DNA of 64,000 bases. It comes from Lachnospiraceae bacterium. GTDB lineage: Bacteria; Bacillota; Clostridia; Lachnospirales; Lachnospiraceae. Shown here one piece after another: positions 8,892 through 17,535 of the stretch. Position numbers and translations under genes: made by a program. How positions within the stretch are numbered: the first letter of the stretch is position 1; the number at the start of each line of letters is the position of its first letter. Under the pieces are notes generated by a model. The model was not told where the DNA came from. It saw nothing but the letters and a program-made list of their open reading frames with translations, and ran no database searches. The stretch spans positions 1 to 64,000 of the forward strand of contig JAILCX010000063.1 of NCBI GenBank assembly GCA_024690205.1, written 5' to 3'.

Positions 8892-9791
8892 ATGAGAAGG
8901 AACAGACTTGGTAAAGCGATAAGTGCAGGACTGCTTGCATAATCCATAGTAGGAGCGGCGGTGTTTGCGAATGTCGGTGGTGTGGTTAATTCGTATGCTG
9001 TGGCAATTACCGATCCCGCTGACGAGGCAATTATCTACGTTGAACAGGGTACTACTCGTAATATTATATTGACTTTGGATTCCACTGTACAGCTATATAT
9101 TAGTAATGATCACCCAGAATACTGCAGTGCTTCCATATCACCGGTAACGGATGCCACACCCCATACGGCAACTATGACTGTGGCTGCAAATCAAAATGCA
9201 CCGCTTAATGGAGTAGCACATATATATTTTAGCACTACTTCTGGTGGAGCACCGATACACGCTCTCTATATCCACTTTACTCCCGCTACAGGCGGAACGG
9301 GAGCAGGTGGTACCGGCGGTGCGGGAGCAGGTGTAGGTGGTTCCGGATCAGGTGATGCAAACGGTTCAGGCTCAGCAGGAGATGTTCCTCCTCACGTTCA
9401 TTCATATGAATGGAAAGTAACACAGGAACCTACGGCAGATGCAGACGTTGAAGAAATATATGTTTGTGAATGCGGAGATGTTAAATACAGGCAGGGACTT
9501 TCCGCAATGGGCGCATTCGACAGAGAAAGTGCAGATAAGGTGTTAAAGGCCGGTTACGGAGCAATAGTTAATATAGAGACGTCACACTGGAATTCGCTGG
9601 GACGCACCATAAAGGAAGCGATGATAAAAAGATCTGATGTATCGGTAAAGTTCTCATTCCTTTCTGAGGGACATAAGGGAACACGTCTTAATCTTACCAT
9701 TCCGGCAGGATATGACATCAATTCGCTTTATGATGAAAACGGATTCTGCGGCCTTTGCAATGCAGGAACTATCCTCGGATACGACCGGTAA
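8892..9791 (+). pseudogene. secreted cell-surface-type protein with TAA inside the signal peptide
   Basis: An ATG at 8892 with an upstream AAGGAGA begins a textbook signal peptide, MRRNRLGKAISAGLLA, which meets an in-frame TAA at 8940-8942. The same frame continues without a further stop as SIVGAAVFANVGGVV, then a cleavage-like NSYAVA. It runs on as a 276-residue ORF counted from GTG 8961. The mature part has a beta-rich domain (residues ~20-110 of that ORF), a Gly/Ser linker, an HVHSYEWKV stretch with a CxC pair (VCECGD) and a C-terminal domain ending in a CGLC motif. This kind of C-terminus recurs in secreted Lachnospiraceae proteins. The TAA could be a nonsense mutation, a sequencing error or a recoding site. 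Restart at GTG 8961, with AGGAG five bases upstream, would remove the N-region needed for export. Confidence 0.65.
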
Positions 9792-9813
9792 ACCGTTCAT
9801 AAAGAATTCTTCA

Positions 9814-9842
9814 GGGCATCTCCAAGGAGGTGCCCTTTTTTC
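9814..9842 (+). terminator. intrinsic terminator after the secreted-protein gene
   Basis: GGGCATCTCC (9814-9823) pairs with GGAGGTGCCC (9826-9835) with one G-U pair, followed by TTTTTT. It lies 23 bases after the stop. Confidence 0.88.
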
Positions 9843-9863
9843 GTGATACGACCTTAAGATCCA

Positions 9864-9892
9864 TTCCATGATCGGATCAGATGTGGTATCAT
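9864..9892 (+). promoter_or_regulatory. promoter of the hexapeptide-repeat gene
   Basis: TTCCAT (9864-9869), a 17-base spacer and TATCAT (9887-9892), the latter preceded by TGG as an extended -10. It lies 70 bases upstream of the start at 9962. Confidence 0.5.
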
Positions 9893-9961
9893 GTAATGAG
9901 TTTTTAAAGTATCCGGAAAAAGGGGAGTATTTGTTCCGGAAAGAATGCGGAGGAATAACAG

Positions 9962-10654
9962 ATGGCAGATGTACAGCTGAAAGTATCAGAATTATTTGAG
10001 CCGGGACATACACTTGCGTGGCCTTATCTTGAAAAGGTTACTTATCCCTGGGAGATCCTTAAGGATATAAAGAGCATTATTCTTGAAATAGGACCGACAC
10101 TTGATCCGGAAAAGTATGATAATCCGTCAGAGGGAGTATGGGTAGCAAAATCAGCAAAGGTATTTCCTTCGGCATACCTTGGATCACCCTGTATCATAGG
10201 TGAAGATACCGAGGTCAGACAGTGTGCTTTTATAAGAGGAAGCGCGCTTGTTGGAAACGGATGTGTTGTCGGAAATTCGGTTGAACTTAAGAATGTTATC
10301 ATATCCGACGGTGTTCAGGTTCCTCATTATAACTACGTGGGAGATTCGGTCCTCGGATATAAGTCACACATGGGTGCAGGCTCCATCACATCAAACGTTA
10401 AGTCGGATAAGACCCTGGTCATTGTAAAGGCTAAGGGCGAAACGATAGAGACAGGACTTAAGAAGTTCGGCGCTATGCTCGGAGATTTTGTTGAAGTCGG
10501 ATGTAACAGTGTTCTTAACCCGGGAACGGTCATCGGTTCACATACAAATATCTATCCGACATCTTCGGTAAGAGGAGTCGTTCCTTCCGAATCTATATTA
10601 AAGAGTGGCAAGGGTACGGAGGTAGTATCCAAGCAGTGGTATGAAAAAAAGTAA
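9962..10654 (+). CDS. left-handed beta-helix (hexapeptide repeat) nucleotidyl/acyltransferase-like protein
   Basis: A 230-residue protein. After about 60 residues it becomes a series of hexapeptide repeats (VWVAKSAKVFPSAYLGSPCIIG, broken here by turns, then VVGNSVELKNVIIS and VGCNSVLNPGTVIG) forming a left-handed beta-helix. This matches the GlmU C-terminal-like proteins annotated in Clostridia as UDP-N-acetylglucosamine pyrophosphorylase-related. It lacks the N-terminal nucleotidyltransferase domain, so it is either a stand-alone acyltransferase or a binding protein. The substrate is unknown. GGAGGAATAACAG precedes the ATG. Its 3' end overlaps the MATE gene by 14 bases, so the two are probably translated together. 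Confidence 0.75.
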   Translation: MADVQLKVSELFEPGHTLAWPYLEKVTYPWEILKDIKSIILEIGPTLDPEKYDNPSEGVWVAKSAKVFPSAYLGSPCIIGEDTEVRQCAFIRGSALVGNGCVVGNSVELKNVIISDGVQVPHYNYVGDSVLGYKSHMGAGSITSNVKSDKTLVIVKAKGETIETGLKKFGAMLGDFVEVGCNSVLNPGTVIGSHTNIYPTSSVRGVVPSESILKSGKGTEVVSKQWYEKK

Positions 10655-12053
10655 GGATCAAGGCACTATCAAATTAAGAGAGCTGATTGCTGAGAAGGAC
10701 TTTTACAAAAAGGTCCTTCTCATTGCTGTACCCATAATGCTCCAGAACGGCATAACGAATTTTGTCGGAATGCTGGATAACATCATGGTAGGACGAGTGG
10801 GAACCGAGCAGATGTCCGGAGTTTCGATCGTCAATCAGCTGCTCTTTATCGTTATGCTGATGCTGTTCGGTGCAACCTCAGGTGCAGGAGTCATAGGTGC
10901 CCAGTATTACGGCAAGGGCGATTATAAAGGGGTAAGAGACACTTTCAGGATAAAACTGATGATAAGTGCCATAATCCTGGTGCTCACCGTTATAGTGCTT
11001 TATATTTTCGGAGATGATCTTATCTCTATGTTCCTTCATGAAGGTTCCGAAAGCGGTGACCTTGAAGCGACACTCCGTTACGGGCACGATTATCTGATGG
11101 TGATGCTCATAGGGCAGATCCCGCTGGCGATCGAGTTTTCATATTCATCAACATTGAGGGAATCGGGTGAGACCGCACTTCCGATGAAAGCATCTGTTGC
11201 GGCTGTATTTGTGAACCTTGTACTTAATTACATTTTGATATTCGGTAAGTTAGGAGCACCTTGTCTTGGGGTTGTAGGTGCTGCGATAGCTACTGTCGTT
11301 TCAAGATTCGTTCAGCTTTTCATCGTCGCCGGTTATTCACATACCCACCTTGAAAAGAATCCTTACTTTGAAGGCACATACAGAGGCTTTAAAGTGTCCG
11401 GTGCAATGCTTGGCAAGGTGATAGTGCTTGCACTTCCTTTGATGATGAATGAGACGCTCTGGTCGCTTGGTGTAACGACTCAGAATGCATGCCTTTCAAC
11501 AAGGGGACTAGCAGTTGTGGCCGGCATGAATATCAGCGTGACCATTAACAATGTCTTTAATATTATCTTTATAGCACTTGGGGATTCGGTAGCGATCCTT
11601 GTTGGACAGCTATTCGGAGCCGGTAAGGTAGAAGAAGGAAAACTGACCGCTTACAGGATAATAGCTTTTTCTACGGTCATAACGATAGTGATGGGTACGA
11701 TCATGTTCTTTGTCGGACCTTTCTTCCCGCGCATATACAAAACATATGACGAGGTTAAGGCCCTTGCAGGAAGCATGATAAAGGTAAGCGCGATAGTTAT
11801 GCCGCTCGGGGCATATCTGCATTCGACCTATTTTGCGATAAGGGCGGGCGGAAAGACCTTCGTCACATTCCTTTTTGACAGCGGATTCATGTGGGTCATT
11901 GCCGTGCCTTTAACATTCATACTGGTCAGATACACCACATTGAATGCCATAATCGTATATGCGATAGTATTAAGTGCGGATATTGTCAAAGTTATAATCG
12001 GGACGATCCTGCTTAAGAGCGGGATATGGGCAAGAAGCCTTGTGGATTCTTAA
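10641..12053 (+). CDS. MATE-family efflux transporter
   Basis: A 470-residue protein with twelve hydrophobic segments in two repeats, matching MatE domains. 'IPIMLQNGITNFVGMLDNIMVGRVG' (start of helix 1) and 'LPLMMNETLWSLG' (start of helix 7) are the equivalent positions of the two halves. MATE proteins use Na+ or H+ gradients to export cationic drugs or metabolites; here the substrate is unknown. The start lies inside the 3' end of the hexapeptide gene, with no strong ribosome binding site, which favours coupling. It converges with the clostripain-like gene. The 63 bases between hold only an imperfect hairpin (12060-12065 with 12103-12108). Confidence 0.9.
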   Translation: MKKSKDQGTIKLRELIAEKDFYKKVLLIAVPIMLQNGITNFVGMLDNIMVGRVGTEQMSGVSIVNQLLFIVMLMLFGATSGAGVIGAQYYGKGDYKGVRDTFRIKLMISAIILVLTVIVLYIFGDDLISMFLHEGSESGDLEATLRYGHDYLMVMLIGQIPLAIEFSYSSTLRESGETALPMKASVAAVFVNLVLNYILIFGKLGAPCLGVVGAAIATVVSRFVQLFIVAGYSHTHLEKNPYFEGTYRGFKVSGAMLGKVIVLALPLMMNETLWSLGVTTQNACLSTRGLAVVAGMNISVTINNVFNIIFIALGDSVAILVGQLFGAGKVEEGKLTAYRIIAFSTVITIVMGTIMFFVGPFFPRIYKTYDEVKALAGSMIKVSAIVMPLGAYLHSTYFAIRAGGKTFVTFLFDSGFMWVIAVPLTFILVRYTTLNAIIVYAIVLSADIVKVIIGTILLKSGIWARSLVDS

Positions 12054-12116
12054 TATATGGCGTCGACGGACATGTTTTCCTAAGCAGACCATGTGTGTTC
12101 GCCGACGCTATTTGCT

Positions 12117-13829
12117 TCAGTAATCCCAATAGTCGTCGTCATAACACTCATCGTCACAATCGTCGTCGTCAAAACACTCTTCGTCGTCTTCTACGAGATA
12201 CCACTCATCGTCGTCCTCATCGTAATAGTAGAGCTCGTCGTATTCTTCGTCATATATGAACAAAAGCTCGGATTCTTCATCATAAAGATAGATGTATCCG
12301 TCTTCGTAGCAATACCAGATATCTTCTTCGTAATCGTATTCCCAATCTTCGAAATCTTCATCCGTTTCGCAACTTGCCCAGCCTTCTTCGTATTCTTCCC
12401 AGCCGTCCCAGGATTCTTCGAATTCGTCGTAGTCATAATAGTTATCACTGCCGTCCGCACTGACAAACTGCTTAAGCCATTTGATGTAATCGCTGTCTAT
12501 GCCGCAGTTTGAATATATCTTGGCTTGCTTTGAATAATATTCGGAGTTTCCGTACGGAAGTGAGATAGCAAGTCCGGTAAGCTCGTTTTTGTCTGAGGTG
12601 TGTCCGAAATATGCGGCACAGGTTTTTAGAGATGCTTTAAGGTTTTCGGTTGTCTGACTCTGACTACCTGCGCTTTCGACAATGGAAAGAATATCACTTA
12701 CGTAAAAATCTTCCATGGTCACGTAGCTTGAATCATCATCCCAGAAATCCCAGAACCCTTTTGATCTGCTTCTTCCTTTTGCAAGGTGCTGTTTACTGAA
12801 GTTTGAGTCAAGGAGACTTTCTTCGTTCTCGTAAGCAAATTTGATCCATTCATCCATGACTTCGGGGATGACTTTTTCATTGACCATTATCATAGTGGAA
12901 GATGCACCGGCATAAGGATCGTTTTCGTTATCCGCTATCATGTCATCGATTATTTTTTTGCCGAGCATGGCAGAAGATACGCCGGGTGATTCCTCAAGCA
13001 TCTTAAGCCAGTTCGTATAGGCCCAGCCGAGGCCGGATTCGAAATCTTCGGAGAGGATCGCATACCTGCAGTAAGGCGAAAGAACGTAGCATGTTTCGAG
13101 GCTTGCCATGATACAGCAATCCATTCCTATGATATCAAACGAAATGTCTGAATTATCCTCGAGGGCATCGCGGATCTCATCAAGGGTCAGCGCATCAGAG
13201 TCTCCACGCCACTCATCATATCCGAAACCATAAACGGGGCCGCCGCCGTGATCCCAGAAAATAAGGATATATCGATCTGCCGGGTAATTCTTTTTACCAT
13301 AGCTGATGAAATCTGAAAGAGTCTTGGACCGGGCACATTCAAGCTGCCCAAGGTCGCTTTCCAAAAGCTCGAGATTACGTCCTTTAACTTTGTATATCTG
13401 TGATGTGCTTGAAGAGATACCGAAGTCCTGCCACTTCTTTGTTCCCATAGTCTGGATCAGAACATTTACATTGCGACCCGCACCGGATCCGAGCATTTCC
13501 GCTATGTCGTTTGAAGCCTCCCCTGCCTTTGTTTCAAGATCGGATCCGTTCATGTAGATAAGGACGGTAGCAGATTTGGCATCACTGTCTATGTCTATGG
13601 GCTCGATGTTCTGAAGGTCGCTGTTTTCTTCCGGCTTGGAATGACCGTGGCCGTGATCGCTGTCGCCATTGTCTTCTTCATCATCTTCATCATCATCGTA
13701 GTCGTGATCATCATATTGAGATGTTTCGTAGTCTTCTTCGTCCTCCCAAAAATCTGAACAACCGCTCAGTGTGGATACGGAAAAGATGAGTATAAGTAAA
13801 AGAATGAGATGTTTTGTTTTCGTGTTCAT
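12117..13829 (-). CDS. clostripain-family (C11) cysteine protease lipoprotein with acidic tail
   Basis: 570 residues. A lipoprotein signal peptide with LSGC places the lipidated Cys at C24. A long Asp/Glu/His-rich spacer (27-65) follows, then a caspase-fold C11 domain (about 85-430). Catalytic residues are H194 in FWDHGGG and C239 in GMDCCIMASLE, the family DxC position. The last ~110 residues are almost only Asp, Glu, Tyr and Trp in short repeats such as YDEEYDELYYYDEDD, which is unusual for the family and may bind calcium or cationic wall material. The protein should sit on the outer face of the membrane. An AAAGG precedes the ATG. A small GC-rich hairpin lies in the leader at 13856-13872. 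Substrate unknown. Confidence 0.88.
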   Translation of the reverse strand: MNTKTKHLILLLILIFSVSTLSGCSDFWEDEEDYETSQYDDHDYDDDEDDEEDNGDSDHGHGHSKPEENSDLQNIEPIDIDSDAKSATVLIYMNGSDLETKAGEASNDIAEMLGSGAGRNVNVLIQTMGTKKWQDFGISSSTSQIYKVKGRNLELLESDLGQLECARSKTLSDFISYGKKNYPADRYILIFWDHGGGPVYGFGYDEWRGDSDALTLDEIRDALEDNSDISFDIIGMDCCIMASLETCYVLSPYCRYAILSEDFESGLGWAYTNWLKMLEESPGVSSAMLGKKIIDDMIADNENDPYAGASSTMIMVNEKVIPEVMDEWIKFAYENEESLLDSNFSKQHLAKGRSRSKGFWDFWDDDSSYVTMEDFYVSDILSIVESAGSQSQTTENLKASLKTCAAYFGHTSDKNELTGLAISLPYGNSEYYSKQAKIYSNCGIDSDYIKWLKQFVSADGSDNYYDYDEFEESWDGWEEYEEGWASCETDEDFEDWEYDYEEDIWYCYEDGYIYLYDEESELLFIYDEEYDELYYYDEDDDEWYLVEDDEECFDDDDCDDECYDDDYWDY

Positions 13830-13942
13830 AGTGCCTTTCCGGTAGTTAAAATATTAGGGGGGACCAAGGCCCCAACGTCCAACATTGTATCATAAGAATA
13901 AAGACCAAAAAAGATAAATGATCAACAATCCTTGCATTTTCT

Positions 13943-13951
13943 TGGTATAAT
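13943..13951 (+). promoter_or_regulatory. extended -10 promoter of the TIM-barrel gene, leaderless arrangement
   Basis: TGGTATAAT ends six bases before the ATG at 13958. Normal initiation about 7 bases after the -10 would fall on the start codon itself. There is no Shine-Dalgarno sequence. Confidence 0.6.
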
Positions 13952-13957
13952 GTGTCT

Positions 13958-14770
13958 ATGTCTAAAATACTTATCAGTACGGGCGCGCTCATCGGACGCC
14001 CTAACCAACGAAATCTTCACCTTCTTGAGGAGATATTCCCCCGTCTTAGCTGTGACGGGCTGGAATTCATGTTTTACAGCGATTGGTATGAGACCTGGGA
14101 GGAGACCGCAGATTATCTTAAAAGCACGGGATATCCCTTTCCTACGATGCACTGTCAGAAGACCGTGGGTGAACTCATAACAAAGCATGATGATGAAACG
14201 GCGCTTTATCATTTTGAGATAAACTGTAAGGTAGCGCAAAGGATCGGAGCTAAAAAGCTCGTTATGCACCTTTGGAACGGTGTCATATCGGATTCAGATT
14301 ATCCGCACAGTCTGGAGATTTATAAACACCTCAGGAAGATCGCTGATGATAACGGGATCGACCTTCTTATAGAAAATGTCCTTTGCAATCAAAAGGACCC
14401 CATGACAAGATGGGTGGAACTTCTGGAGAAATATCCGGATGCACACTTTGTCTTTGATACAAAAATGGCCGATTTTCACCGACAACTCGAACTCATATAT
14501 GAAGACCGGTATTCGTATATGATCCCGAACATACATCATTATCACGTGAACGATTACGGCGGAGGATACCTTGACTGGTCGAATCTTAAGGTACTCCCGG
14601 TAGGTGCCGGACATATCGACTTTAAGCGCTTTTTTGAATTTGTAAAAGAAACAGGATACGACGATACCTACACTGTCGAAGCAACCGCATTTTTGCCTGA
14701 CGGTAAAATAGATTATGAAATGCTGAACACCTGTTTTGAAAACGTCAGGCATTATCTTGAGATGAATTGA
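13958..14770 (+). CDS. sugar phosphate isomerase/epimerase-like TIM barrel protein
   Basis: A 270-residue protein of the xylose-isomerase-like TIM-barrel superfamily (AP endonuclease 2 type). It has the typical barrel order: GALIGRP at strand 1, LVMHLWNG mid-barrel, LLIENVL with a metal-ligand Glu, VFDTKMADF, HYHVNDYG and a closing TVEATAF with the last Glu. Such proteins isomerise sugars or act on DNA or cyclitols, and the substrate cannot be deduced. The frame also allows GTG at 13952, but ATG 13958 coincides with the expected transcription start of the TGGTATAAT promoter, so the mRNA is probably leaderless. It is followed by metF, which has its own similar promoter. Confidence 0.8.
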   Translation: MSKILISTGALIGRPNQRNLHLLEEIFPRLSCDGLEFMFYSDWYETWEETADYLKSTGYPFPTMHCQKTVGELITKHDDETALYHFEINCKVAQRIGAKKLVMHLWNGVISDSDYPHSLEIYKHLRKIADDNGIDLLIENVLCNQKDPMTRWVELLEKYPDAHFVFDTKMADFHRQLELIYEDRYSYMIPNIHHYHVNDYGGGYLDWSNLKVLPVGAGHIDFKRFFEFVKETGYDDTYTVEATAFLPDGKIDYEMLNTCFENVRHYLEMN

Positions 14771-14796
14771 TCAAAACGGCATAAAGAAAACATTTA

Positions 14797-14805
14797 TGAT
14801 ATAAT
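14797..14805 (+). promoter_or_regulatory. extended -10 promoter of metF, leaderless arrangement
   Basis: TGATATAAT ends seven bases before the metF ATG (14813). No Shine-Dalgarno is present and no S-box riboswitch fits in this space. Confidence 0.6.
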
Positions 14806-14812
14806 CTGACTT

Positions 14813-15682
14813 ATGAAACTTACGGATATTTACTCTAACAAAAAGAACGTATTATCATTTGAGATCTTTCCCCCGAAAAAGGATGACGAGCTTAAAGACA
14901 TCGAGCCTACGCTTGATGTACTTTGCGAGCTAAAGCCCGATTATATAAGCGTCACCTTCGGAGCGGGAGGAAGTTCAAACAACAACAAGACGATCGCGCT
15001 TGCAAAGAAGATAAAGGATGTCTATCATGTGGAACCCGTCGTTCACCTAACCTGCCTTTGCTATGACAGGCATGAAATAGATGAGTTTTCAAAACAGATA
15101 GCAGCCGAAGGCATTGAGAATGTCCTTGCATTAAGAGGTGACCGGAATCCGAATCTTGAAGAAAAGAATGATTTCAAACATGCATCGGACCTTATCACAT
15201 ATCTTAAGGAAACGACGGATTTTTGTGTTCTCGGAGCATGCTACCCCGAGGACCATCCCGATTCTCCCGATCATGTAAGCGAAATGGTCAATCTTAAAAA
15301 GAAGGTTGATGCCGGTGCAGACATTCTTCTTTCGCAGCTTTTCTTTAACAACGAAAACTATTACAGATTTATGGAAGACTGCAGGATAGCCGGAATAAAG
15401 TGTCCCATAACTCCCGGTATCATGCCGGTCATAAATGAAAAGCAGATAAGACGTATGGTCGATACCTGCGGAGCTAACCTTGACGAGAAATTTGAACGCA
15501 TCTTAAGGGCATACGGATCGGACAGCGAAGCGCTCTATGATGCCGGAATGATCCATGCGTTGAGCCAGGTCGTTGACCTTTTGGCAAATAATGTTGACGG
15601 GATCCATCTTTACACCATGAACAAACCCGCCGTTGCAAAGCGCATCTGCGACGGGATAAAGAGTCTTGTCAAGCGTGATTGA
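14813..15682 (+). CDS. metF: 5,10-methylenetetrahydrofolate reductase
   Basis: A 289-residue FAD-dependent TIM-barrel enzyme reducing methylene-tetrahydrofolate to methyl-tetrahydrofolate for methionine synthesis. Family marks are SFEIFPPKK at residues 13-21 (with the catalytic Glu), SVTFGAGGS near residue 48, LTCLCYDR, LALRGDRN near residue 104, and SQLFFNNENYYRF. Length matches bacterial MetF. The ATG directly follows a TGATATAAT promoter with no Shine-Dalgarno, so it looks leaderless and is outside S-box control, unlike metK at 59715. Confidence 0.93.
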   Translation: MKLTDIYSNKKNVLSFEIFPPKKDDELKDIEPTLDVLCELKPDYISVTFGAGGSSNNNKTIALAKKIKDVYHVEPVVHLTCLCYDRHEIDEFSKQIAAEGIENVLALRGDRNPNLEEKNDFKHASDLITYLKETTDFCVLGACYPEDHPDSPDHVSEMVNLKKKVDAGADILLSQLFFNNENYYRFMEDCRIAGIKCPITPGIMPVINEKQIRRMVDTCGANLDEKFERILRAYGSDSEALYDAGMIHALSQVVDLLANNVDGIHLYTMNKPAVAKRICDGIKSLVKRD

Positions 15683-15700
15683 CGCTTAGGGGGTCGGTAC

Positions 15701-16660
15701 ATGATGGCGGTTTTGGTTGATATCTTACTTGCGATAGCTGTCATATTTGTCATTTGCGTTCTCATAACATATCTGACGGTCAGACTTTTCTTTTACAGAG
15801 AGACACCGCCCGGCTTTGATTATGCTTCGATCGATGTTTCGGGAGAAAATGACGAGGTTAAAGAACGTCATCAAAGATCCATAGACGGTGAAAAGTGGTT
15901 CATGTCGCAAAACCCCGAGGACCTTTCGATCAAGTCATACGACGGCCTTGGGCTTAAGGCATATTATCTGCCGGCAAAGGAAAAGACGCAAAAGACCATC
16001 ATATGTATCCATGGTTATAAGTGTTTCAGCGGACTTTACGAATTCGGATCAAGACTTCAGTTTCTCCATGAACTGGGGCTTAATCTTCTTGTTATAGACC
16101 AAAGATCACATGCTCGTTCCGAAGGACGTTTTATAGGGATGTCAATTCCGGAGACAGATGATGTGAAACGCTGGTGCAAACTGATAGATGAAAAGACAGG
16201 ACCAGATTCAAAGATCATCCTCTACGGAATATCCATGGGTGCAGCAACAGCGCTTAATGTTGGAGGAGAACCCGACAGACCTTCATCAATTAAGGCGATC
16301 ATAGAAGACTGCGGCTTTTCTTCGGCAATAGATGAGATGGCCGAAAAGATAACGACCATGGCACATCTTCCCCAAAACCCGTTTATTCCGATGTCCAAAG
16401 TCATCATAAAGCTTACAGGGAAATTCGATATAGATTCAAAGATCCCGCGCGAGCAGATAAAGAACTTTGACGGAAAGCTGCTTGTCATACACGGTGATTC
16501 GGATTCATTTGTTCCGACATACATGCATGAACTTATATATGATAATGCGGTTTGTGAAAAGAAAAAGCTGATCGTTCCAAAGGCCGATCATATCATGAGC
16601 TATTATCTGGCAACTGATGAGTATCAGAAACTGGTACGCGAACTTGTCGATTCAATCTGA
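15701..16660 (+). CDS. membrane-anchored alpha/beta hydrolase
   Basis: 319 residues. An N-terminal transmembrane helix (about 5-30) anchors an alpha/beta hydrolase domain with an HGYK oxyanion loop near residue 104. The nucleophile is S178 in YGISMGAA, the acid is the Asp of HGDSDSFVP, and the His is in KADHIMSY near the C-terminus, so the triad is complete. Such proteins (FrsA/BAAT-like family) are esterases or thioesterases of unknown substrate. It starts 18 bases after metF with a TAGGGGG ribosome binding site and is coupled to the following methyltransferase (two-base gap). Confidence 0.85.
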   Translation: MMAVLVDILLAIAVIFVICVLITYLTVRLFFYRETPPGFDYASIDVSGENDEVKERHQRSIDGEKWFMSQNPEDLSIKSYDGLGLKAYYLPAKEKTQKTIICIHGYKCFSGLYEFGSRLQFLHELGLNLLVIDQRSHARSEGRFIGMSIPETDDVKRWCKLIDEKTGPDSKIILYGISMGAATALNVGGEPDRPSSIKAIIEDCGFSSAIDEMAEKITTMAHLPQNPFIPMSKVIIKLTGKFDIDSKIPREQIKNFDGKLLVIHGDSDSFVPTYMHELIYDNAVCEKKKLIVPKADHIMSYYLATDEYQKLVRELVDSI

Positions 16661-16662
16661 CC

Positions 16663-17460
16663 ATGGCAGACCTGGTTGCTTACTATAACAAATTTAATGA
16701 AGATAAAAGACTCCTTTCAAGACACGGACAGGTCGAATTCCGTGTTACGATGCATTATATCAAAAAGCTGCTGAAGGAGATTGGAAAGACCGGCATAAAG
16801 ATCGCCGATATCGGAGCCGGAACAGGCAGATATTCCATCGCTTTGACAAAGGAAGGATATGAGGTCTTTGCCGCAGAGCCCGTAAACTATAATCTCGGTA
16901 TTTTAAAAAAGCATGCACGGGAAGAACTTACGGACGGACAAAAGCTTGAGGCGTTTGCATCCGATGCAAGAAAGTTAAAACGCTTCGGGGATGAAGAGTT
17001 TGATCTTACGCTTCTTTTGGGGCCGCTTTATCACCTTCATTCGACGGAAGATAAAGTAAAAGCACTTACCGAGGCAAAGCGGATCACGAAAAAAGACGGT
17101 ATCATCCTTGCCGGATATGTTATGGCGGATTACGCAGTCGTAAAGTACGGCTTTATGGAAGGAAACATTAAAGAAAGCGTCGCCAAAGGAGCCCTGAGGG
17201 AGGATTTCGGGATCGTATCCGATGAAGATGAACTCTACGATTACGTGAGGCTTTCGGATATCGATATCCTTAATGAAAAAGCAGGATTATCCCGCCGATA
17301 TATTTTCACGCCGGACGGGCCTGCCGATTATATCAGAAATGTGCTAAACGAAATGGACGATGAAACCTTCGAACTCTTTATCGATTATCAGACGAAGAAC
17401 TCGATGCGCCAAGACCTTATTGGCGCCGCCTCTCACTGCGTCGACGTCCTCATGGTATAG
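16663..17460 (+). CDS. class I SAM-dependent methyltransferase
   Basis: A 265-residue Rossmann-fold methyltransferase. SAM-binding motif I is IADIGAGTGRYSIAL near residue 47, motif II is around EVFAAEP, and a post-motif DLTLLLGPLYHL sits near residue 110. The last is typical of small-molecule methyltransferases (Methyltransf_11/25). The acceptor is unknown. It begins two bases after the hydrolase stop with no clear ribosome binding site, so translation is probably coupled. A short ACCTC/GAGGT hairpin follows at 17461-17473, too weak to call a terminator. Confidence 0.87.
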   Translation: MADLVAYYNKFNEDKRLLSRHGQVEFRVTMHYIKKLLKEIGKTGIKIADIGAGTGRYSIALTKEGYEVFAAEPVNYNLGILKKHAREELTDGQKLEAFASDARKLKRFGDEEFDLTLLLGPLYHLHSTEDKVKALTEAKRITKKDGIILAGYVMADYAVVKYGFMEGNIKESVAKGALREDFGIVSDEDELYDYVRLSDIDILNEKAGLSRRYIFTPDGPADYIRNVLNEMDDETFELFIDYQTKNSMRQDLIGAASHCVDVLMV

Positions 17461-17495
17461 ACCTCTTCGAGGTGTAGCGTTTTCGTTTGGCGTAT

Positions 17496-17504
17496 TGTTA
17501 TACT
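17496..17504 (+). promoter_or_regulatory. extended -10 promoter of the first membrane acyltransferase gene
   Basis: TGTTATACT lies 32 bases before the ATG at 17536. The -35 region is poor. Confidence 0.45.
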
Positions 17505-17535
17505 TTTTGAGTGAGGGGGTCCGGAGAATATATTT

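Noticed and set aside
12060..12108. Terminator between MATE and clostripain-like genes
   Set aside because: Only 6 bp pair firmly (GCGTCG/CGACGC) with a long loop and no T-run on either strand.
12093..12512. 139-residue plus-strand ORF rich in Val and Ile
   Set aside because: It is the reverse complement of the acidic tail of the clostripain-like gene. Repeated GAT/GAA codons read backwards give Val/Ile/Phe; no ribosome binding site of its own.
17461..17473. Terminator after the methyltransferase gene
   Set aside because: The ACCTC/GAGGT stem is only 5 bp and the following T-run is interrupted.
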